A stretch of DNA of 5,069 nt. Source: Propionibacteriaceae bacterium UBA4569. GTDB lineage: Bacteria; Actinomycetota; Actinomycetes; Propionibacteriales; Propionibacteriaceae. Both the position numbers and the translations under genes were made by a program. Below are positions 1-5,069 of this stretch, piece after piece (the stretch's first letter is position 1; every line of letters starts with the position of its first letter). The notes below the pieces were generated by a model, which did no database searches, was not told where the DNA came from, and was given only the letters and a program-made list of their open reading frames with translations. The DNA lies in assembly GCA_002387005.1 (NCBI GenBank), contig DGKN01000189.1, positions 19,298 through 24,366 on the forward strand, read 5' to 3'.

Positions 1-15
1 TGGTGCCAACCACTA

Positions 16-22
16 GAGAGGA
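16..22 (+). promoter_or_regulatory. Ribosome binding site of gnd
   Basis: GAGAGGA lies 6 nt before the ATG at 29 and is complementary to the 3' end of 16S rRNA. It supports the ATG at 29 as the start. The remaining bases before it (1-15) are too few to assign to an upstream gene; dnaN would be the usual neighbour, but nothing here proves it. Confidence 0.75.
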
Positions 23-28
23 CCAAGC

Positions 29-1033
29 ATGCAGATCGGACTCGTCGGCCTGGGCAAGATGGGCGGCAACATGCGCGAGCGCATCCGCAAGGGTGGGCAC
101 ACCGTCATCGGTTATGACGTCAATCCCGAGGTGAGCGATGTCGCCAGCCTCGAAGAGATGGTCGGCAAGCTCACCGAGGGCCCCAAGGTGGTCTGGGTGA
201 TGCTCCCGATCAAGTTCGTGGACGAGACCATCACCAAGCTGGCCGACCTGCTGAGCGCCGGTGACGTCATCATCGACGGGGGCAATTCCAAGTGGACGAA
301 TGACTCCCGTCACGCCGAACAGCTGGCCGACAAGGGAATCCACTTCCTGGACGCCGGTGTCTCCGGCGGCATCTGGGGTCTGCAGAACGGCTACGCGCTG
401 ATGGTCGGCGGCCCCGCCGAGGCCGTCGCGATCGTCCAGCCCATCTTCGACGCGCTGAAGCCCGAAGGTGAGTACGGCTTCGTCCACGCCGGTGACCACG
501 GCGCCGGACACTTCGCGAAGATGGTGCACAACGGCATCGAGTACGCGCTGATGCAGGCCTACGCCGAGGGCTGGGAGCTGCTCGAGAAGGCCGAGATGAT
601 CAACGACGTCCCGGCCACCTTCAAGAGCTGGAAGGAAGGGACGGTCATCCGTTCCTGGCTGCTTGACCTGATGGTGGACGCCTTGGACAAGGACCCGCAC
701 CTGGACGCCATCGACGACATCGCCGAGGACTCCGGCGAGGGTCGCTGGACCGTCAACGCGGCCGTCGACCTCGGCGTCCCGGTGCCGACCATCGCGGCCT
801 CGCTGTTCGCGCGCTTCGTCTCCCAGCAGGAGGACAAGCCGGCGATGAAGATGATCGCGGCCATGCGCAACGAGTTCGGCGGCCACGCCGTGGTCACCGC
901 TGCCGACGGCCACGCGGCCAAGACCCCCGGCAAGCCGGTCCGTGCGGGCGAGGGTGGCAACCCCGTCATCAACTCCGACATGAAGACGATCGGCCAGGCG
1001 AACGACCCGAACGCCACCACCGAGAACCACTGA
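29..1033 (+). CDS. gnd: 6-phosphogluconate dehydrogenase, decarboxylating, short form
   Basis: Predicted cytosolic enzyme converting 6-phosphogluconate to ribulose 5-phosphate and CO2 with reduction of NAD(P)+. The 334-aa product starts with a Rossmann fold (GLVGLGKMG, glycines 7, 9 and 12; end of beta-2 at Tyr29-Asp30). It continues with the substrate motifs DGGNS (83-87) and VSGG (111-114), then the catalytic block KMVHNGIEY with Lys164, His167, Asn168 and Glu171, spaced as in the well-studied family members. The all-helical C-terminal domain follows, with EGRW (237-240) and the Arg280/His286 pair (RNEFGGH) that reaches into the partner subunit's active site. The length fits the roughly 300-residue short class, not the 470-residue class of E. 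coli, except for about 45 extra hydrophilic residues after GGHAV. Asp30 is followed by Val, where many actinobacterial homologues as I recall them have Arg, so NAD+ preference is possible. The start is backed by a ribosome binding site. It probably forms a transcription unit separate from recF, given the hairpin after its stop. Confidence 0.95.
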   Translation: MQIGLVGLGKMGGNMRERIRKGGHTVIGYDVNPEVSDVASLEEMVGKLTEGPKVVWVMLPIKFVDETITKLADLLSAGDVIIDGGNSKWTNDSRHAEQLADKGIHFLDAGVSGGIWGLQNGYALMVGGPAEAVAIVQPIFDALKPEGEYGFVHAGDHGAGHFAKMVHNGIEYALMQAYAEGWELLEKAEMINDVPATFKSWKEGTVIRSWLLDLMVDALDKDPHLDAIDDIAEDSGEGRWTVNAAVDLGVPVPTIAASLFARFVSQQEDKPAMKMIAAMRNEFGGHAVVTAADGHAAKTPGKPVRAGEGGNPVINSDMKTIGQANDPNATTENH

Positions 1034-1054
1034 TCGCCAAACCGTCCAGGCCGA

Positions 1055-1080
1055 CGGCCCCCGGTGCATGCCGGGGGCTG
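1055..1080 (+). terminator. GC-rich hairpin after gnd, probable terminator without U-tract
   Basis: GCCCCCGG (1057-1064) pairs perfectly with CCGGGGGC (1071-1078) around a 6-nt loop TGCATG. A G-T and a C-G pair extend the stem to 10 bp. It starts 21 nt after the gnd stop. No T-run follows (next bases CCGCGCG), which is common for actinobacterial terminators of the I-shaped, tail-less kind. Its 3' arm lies where the -35 region of the proposed recF promoter would be. Confidence 0.65.
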
Positions 1081-1095
1081 CCGCGCGTCCACGCA

Positions 1096-1101
1096 TAGAC
1101 T
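1096..1101 (+). promoter_or_regulatory. -10 element of a probable leaderless recF promoter
   Basis: TAGACT matches the TANNNT pattern of the housekeeping -10 box. It ends 6 nt before the recF GTG (1108), so the expected transcription start falls on or within a base or two of the start codon. There is no purine-rich ribosome binding site in the 20 nt before the GTG, as expected for a leaderless message. No TTGACA-like -35 is visible at 16-18 nt spacing; that stretch is the GGGGG arm of the upstream hairpin. Confidence 0.6.
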
Positions 1102-1107
1102 CCCTGC

Positions 1108-2379
1108 GTGTTCGTAACCCACCTGAGCCTCGTCGACTGGCGCTGTTATGCGTCCGCGGAGGTGCCGATCGGGCCGGGCGTGACGATCTTCGTCGGGCAG
1201 AACGGGCAGGGAAAGACCAACCTCGTCGAGGCCGTGGAGTACCTGGCGTCGATGGGATCGCACCGGGTTTCCTCCGAGGCGCCTCTGGTGCGCGCCGGGG
1301 CGGGGCAGGCGATCGTCCGGGGGCGGGTGCAGGCCTCCGTCGAGGACGACCGAAAGCTGCTGCTCGAGATCGAGGTCAACCCCGGCAAGGCCAACCGTGC
1401 CCGGATCAACCGCAATGCCCTGCCGCGGGCGCGGGAGATCTGCGGGGTGCTGCGGTCGGTGGTCTTCAGCCCCGAGGACCTCGCCATCGTCAAGGGCGAC
1501 CCGGCCGACCGGCGCGCCTTTCTCGACCAGCTCGTGATCACCCGCTGGCCCCGGATGGCTGGCGTGAAGAGCGACTACGAACGCGTGCTCAAACAACGCA
1601 ACACCTTGTTGAAGTCCCTCGCGGGCAAGGGATCACGGTCCGTGGACGAGACCGACCGCATCACCTTGGAGGTCTGGGACGAGCACCTGGCGCGCGTCGG
1701 CGCGGAGTTGCTCAGCGCCCGCCTGGACACCCTGGCCGAGCTGATGCCGCGCGCCAGCGAGGCCTATGCGTCCATCGCGCCGACCAACAATGTCGCCACC
1801 GCCGAGTACAAGACCTCGCTGGACATCACCCCCGGCGCGGCGGAGGAACCCGGACGAGAGTTCCTCGAGCGCCGTCTGCGCGCCGCGATGCTCGATCGTC
1901 GCAAGGACGAACTGGTGCGCGGGGTCTCGCTGGTGGGTCCGCACCGCGACGACGCCACCTTGTTCATCGGTGAGCTGCCCGCCAAGGGATACGCCTCCCA
2001 CGGCGAGTGCTGGTCGCTGGCGCTGGCCTTGCGCCTGGGCAGTTTCCACCTGCTGCGCGCCGACGGGATCGAACCCGTGCTTGTACTGGACGACGTCTTC
2101 GCCGAGCTCGACGCCACCCGGCGGTTGCGGCTGGCCGAGTCGGTTCGCGGGGCCGACCAGGTGCTGGTGACCGCGGCCGTCCCCACCGACGTTCCCGAGC
2201 TGCTGACCACCGACCCCAAGACCGGTGAGCCGACCGGGCGTCGCTTCCGCGTCCGGGCCGGGACGGTCGTCCCTGCCGGTGTGGACGGAGAACCGCTGGA
2301 ACCAGATCCCGACGAGGACGAGGAAACCAAACCAGCGCCGCAGCGTGTGGACAAGCGTCCGGAGGCTGTGGATGAGTGA
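1108..2379 (+). CDS. recF: DNA replication and repair protein RecF
   Basis: SMC/ABC-type ATPase that binds gapped DNA with RecO and RecR and helps load RecA at single-strand gaps and stalled forks. The 423-aa product begins [14 protein letters not shown], the usual RecF opening, which supports the GTG at 1108. Walker A is GQNGQGKTN (30-38, Lys36). The RecF motif GPHRDD is at 278-283, the ABC signature SHGE at 298-301 (followed by Cys then Trp) and Walker [13 protein letters not shown] at 324-335 with Asp328 and Asp329; residue counts may be off by one. The region from about 150 to 270 is the helical domain II. After about residue 390 comes a tail rich in Asp, Glu and Pro, ending [10 protein letters not shown]; it makes the protein longer than typical actinobacterial RecF (about 380 aa) and is probably disordered. 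The last 8 bp overlap dciA. Transcription likely begins at the GTG itself (leaderless). Confidence 0.96.
   Translation: MFVTHLSLVDWRCYASAEVPIGPGVTIFVGQNGQGKTNLVEAVEYLASMGSHRVSSEAPLVRAGAGQAIVRGRVQASVEDDRKLLLEIEVNPGKANRARINRNALPRAREICGVLRSVVFSPEDLAIVKGDPADRRAFLDQLVITRWPRMAGVKSDYERVLKQRNTLLKSLAGKGSRSVDETDRITLEVWDEHLARVGAELLSARLDTLAELMPRASEAYASIAPTNNVATAEYKTSLDITPGAAEEPGREFLERRLRAAMLDRRKDELVRGVSLVGPHRDDATLFIGELPAKGYASHGECWSLALALRLGSFHLLRADGIEPVLVLDDVFAELDATRRLRLAESVRGADQVLVTAAVPTDVPELLTTDPKTGEPTGRRFRVRAGTVVPAGVDGEPLEPDPDEDEETKPAPQRVDKRPEAVDE
2280..2375 (-). promoter_or_regulatory. Cluster of three DnaA-box-like sites at the recF/dciA junction
   Basis: On the minus strand, three 9-mers read CCGTCCACA (2288 to 2280), TTGTCCACA (2354 to 2346) and TCATCCACA (2375 to 2367). 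The middle one is identical to the preferred DnaA box of high-GC actinobacteria; the other two fit the degenerate form YYVTCCACA. All have the same orientation, and the last two are spaced 21 bp apart, about two helical turns. They are the only TGTGGA/TCCACA hexamers I find in the window. The third overlaps the dciA start codon. Each comes from a Val-Asp codon pair (GTG GAC/GAT) in recF, so coincidence from coding sequence is a real alternative. Confidence 0.4.
2361..2365 (+). promoter_or_regulatory. Ribosome binding site of dciA, inside recF
   Basis: GGAGG sits 6 nt before the ATG at 2372, within the last codons of recF. It decides the start of the downstream gene: the same frame stays open further upstream (a GTG at 2225 is possible), but the ATG at 2372 has this strong site and gives the typical 8-bp overlap with the recF stop. 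Confidence 0.85.
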
Positions 2380-2962
2380 GCCCTGGGACGCCGAACCGCC
2401 GACCTGGGACGAGGAACCGAGCGAACCCACCGAGGAGGAGCGCGAGATCGCGGCCGCGCACGACCCGCTCGGGCTGGACCTGGCCAGCCAGATTGCCCGC
2501 GGGACGATGTCGATGCTGCCGCCACCCCGGGGCGTGCGGTCCAAGCCGAAGCGTCGGCGCCGTCCGGTCGACCCGGACGTCCGCTCCGGTTCGGGGCCCG
2601 ACGCCCGCGACCCACAACTGCTCGGCGCCGCCCTCGACCACCTGATGCGTGACCGCGGCTGGGCCAAGGAGGTCAGCCTGCGCCTGCTGCTGGACCGCTG
2701 GCCTGCGCTGGTCGGGCCGACGAATGCCGCGCACTCCCACCCCGAGGCCTATGCCGACACGGTGTTGACCATCCGCACCGACGCCACGGTGTGGTCGACC
2801 TCGCTGCGCACCCTGGCACCCTCGCTGGTGGCCAAGCTGAACAAGGAACTGGGCGAGGGAACCGTCACCCGCATCCAGGTGCTCGGCCCCAATGCCCCCA
2901 GCTGGAACCACGGGCCCCGGTCCGTGCGCGACGGTCGCGGACCCCGTGACACCGACGGCTAG
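2372..2962 (+). CDS. dciA: DUF721/DciA family protein, probable replicative helicase loader
   Basis: The 196-aa product belongs to the DUF721 family that sits between recF and gyrB in actinobacteria (Rv0004 in Mycobacterium tuberculosis). DciA proteins act with the replicative helicase DnaB and are thought to load it on DNA in bacteria lacking DnaC or DnaI. The N-terminal 45 residues are acidic and Trp/Pro-rich ([16 protein letters not shown]). A basic stretch KPKRRRR (58-64) could contact DNA. The DUF721 core spans about 82-172 ([15 protein letters not shown]...) and holds the family hallmark WPALVGP at 110-116; Trp110 is the likely equivalent of the conserved family Trp. It continues with [14 protein letters not shown] and the W141-S-T-SLRTLAP segment. 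The tail from about 173 is Gly/Arg-rich. Overlap with recF and a strong ribosome binding site imply translational coupling. The family is sure; the loading role is inferred from homologues. Confidence 0.9.
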   Translation: MSEPWDAEPPTWDEEPSEPTEEEREIAAAHDPLGLDLASQIARGTMSMLPPPRGVRSKPKRRRRPVDPDVRSGSGPDARDPQLLGAALDHLMRDRGWAKEVSLRLLLDRWPALVGPTNAAHSHPEAYADTVLTIRTDATVWSTSLRTLAPSLVAKLNKELGEGTVTRIQVLGPNAPSWNHGPRSVRDGRGPRDTDG

Positions 2963-3107
2963 ACCCGGGCGGATTGGTGGGGACGGGTGTCGCAACGCCT
3001 CACAGAGGCTCTGACGGGCCGGGACCCGAAGGGGACCACGGATCAGGGCCAACTGGGCCGTCCACGAGGCCACCGCGGGGCTTTGAAGGGTATTCGTGGG
3101 CCCGCGA
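2963..3107. other. Intergenic stretch after dciA with no convincing gene
   Basis: This is the left part of the 238-bp gap between dciA and gyrB. Short open frames cross it (for example from 2974 and 2987), but they have no ribosome binding site, no recognisable protein and run through the gyrB promoter into gyrB. Small dyads occur (CAGAG-G-CTCTG at 3003-3013; a CGTGGGCCCGCG near-palindrome at 3095-3106), yet none stands out from what GC-rich DNA gives by chance. No tRNA or obvious small RNA is seen. Confidence 0.6.
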
Positions 3108-3127
3108 CACCCCTCCAGGCTGGGGTG
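3108..3127. repeat. Inverted repeat upstream of the gyrB promoter (terminator or operator)
   Basis: CACCCC (3108-3113) and GGGGTG (3122-3127) form a perfect 6-bp stem around an 8-nt loop. No T-run follows. It could end the recF-dciA message, or, because its right arm lies where the gyrB -35 region should be (about 3120-3127), act as a binding site for a regulator. The sequence does not decide between them. Confidence 0.45.
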
Positions 3128-3143
3128 ACCCGGTGCTTTGCGG

Positions 3144-3149
3144 TAGAAT
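3144..3149 (+). promoter_or_regulatory. -10 element of the gyrB promoter
   Basis: TAGAAT in the context CGGTAGAATTC is a good match to TANNNT and stands out as the AT-richest spot in the intergenic region. It predicts a transcription start near 3155-3157 and a leader of about 45 nt. No clear -35 is visible at 16-19 nt spacing; that region is the GGGG arm of the inverted repeat. Together with the 238-bp gap this suggests gyrB has its own promoter. Confidence 0.6.
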
Positions 3150-3155
3150 TCTGGA

Positions 3156-3175
3156 GGTTGGGCACCTGCCCAGCC
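3156..3175 (+). promoter_or_regulatory. Hairpin at the predicted 5' end of the gyrB mRNA
   Basis: GGTTGGGC (3156-3163) pairs with GCCCAGCC (3168-3175) through 8 pairs including one G-U, closed by the 4-nt loop ACCT. It starts at the predicted transcription start and ends 11 nt before the ribosome binding site, which it leaves free. It may protect the message from 5' end decay or influence promoter escape; this is inference from position. Confidence 0.5.
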
Positions 3176-3186
3176 CCCGATCGACC

Positions 3187-3192
3187 AAGGAG
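3187..3192 (+). promoter_or_regulatory. Ribosome binding site of gyrB
   Basis: AAGGAG lies 8 nt before the GTG at 3201. The reading frame upstream has a stop (TAG at 3144-3146) and no other start codon between it and 3201, so this site and GTG fix the N-terminus. Confidence 0.85.
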
Positions 3193-3200
3193 CGCAACCG

Positions 3201-5069
<1,869 letters not shown>

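Noticed and set aside
1068..1973. 301-codon + strand open frame overlapping recF
   Set aside because: It starts inside the terminator loop, is Arg/Gly/Ala/Pro low complexity and is a shadow of recF.
2225..2371. Longer dciA starting at GTG 2225
   Set aside because: It would overlap recF by over 150 bp, has no good ribosome binding site, and the added residues look like out-of-frame recF; ATG 2372 has GGAGG at ideal spacing.
3083..3111. Possible second gyrB promoter with TTGAAG as -35
   Set aside because: No acceptable -10 (TANNNT) occurs 16-19 nt downstream.

Overview
This is a GC-rich window with strong G/C third-position bias, GTG starts and the gene order gnd - recF - dciA (DUF721) - gyrB, all on the + strand. 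That order is the conserved chromosomal replication-origin neighbourhood of high-GC Gram-positive bacteria (Actinomycetota), where dnaA and dnaN usually lie just upstream and gyrA just downstream. Neither end is in view. The protein sequences look actinobacterial, possibly Propionibacteriales-like, but I cannot fix a genus from sequence alone.

Layout. Positions 1-28 hold only the ribosome binding site of gnd. Positions 29-1033 encode a short-form decarboxylating 6-phosphogluconate dehydrogenase. A 74-bp gap follows, with a GC-rich hairpin (likely terminator) and a -10 element placed so that recF is probably read from a leaderless transcript starting at its GTG. recF (1108-2379) overlaps dciA (2372-2962) by 8 bp, with a good ribosome binding site inside the end of recF, so the two are almost certainly co-transcribed and translationally coupled. 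A 238-bp gap follows. It contains no convincing gene, but its right half holds an inverted repeat, a -10 box, a hairpin at the predicted 5' end of the message, and an AAGGAG ribosome binding site. gyrB starts with GTG at 3201 and runs off the right edge after 623 codons, within the conserved RYKGLGEM region, so the C-terminus is missing.

Function. Three of the four genes serve DNA replication, repair and topology: RecF loads the recombinase at stalled forks and gaps, DciA is the presumed loader or partner of the replicative helicase, and GyrB is the ATPase and TOPRIM subunit of gyrase. Gnd is a metabolic passenger (oxidative pentose phosphate or related hexonate pathway) often found at this place in actinobacteria.

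I found no mobile element, CRISPR array, tRNA or rRNA, and no evidence of a new multi-gene system: the region is core genome. The observations most worth checking are a cluster of three DnaA-box-like sites at the recF/dciA junction (the only TGTGGA hexamers in the window), the probable leaderless recF promoter, the structured gyrB leader, unusual residues in the GyrB ATP/aminocoumarin pocket, and a cofactor-site change and C-terminal extension in Gnd.
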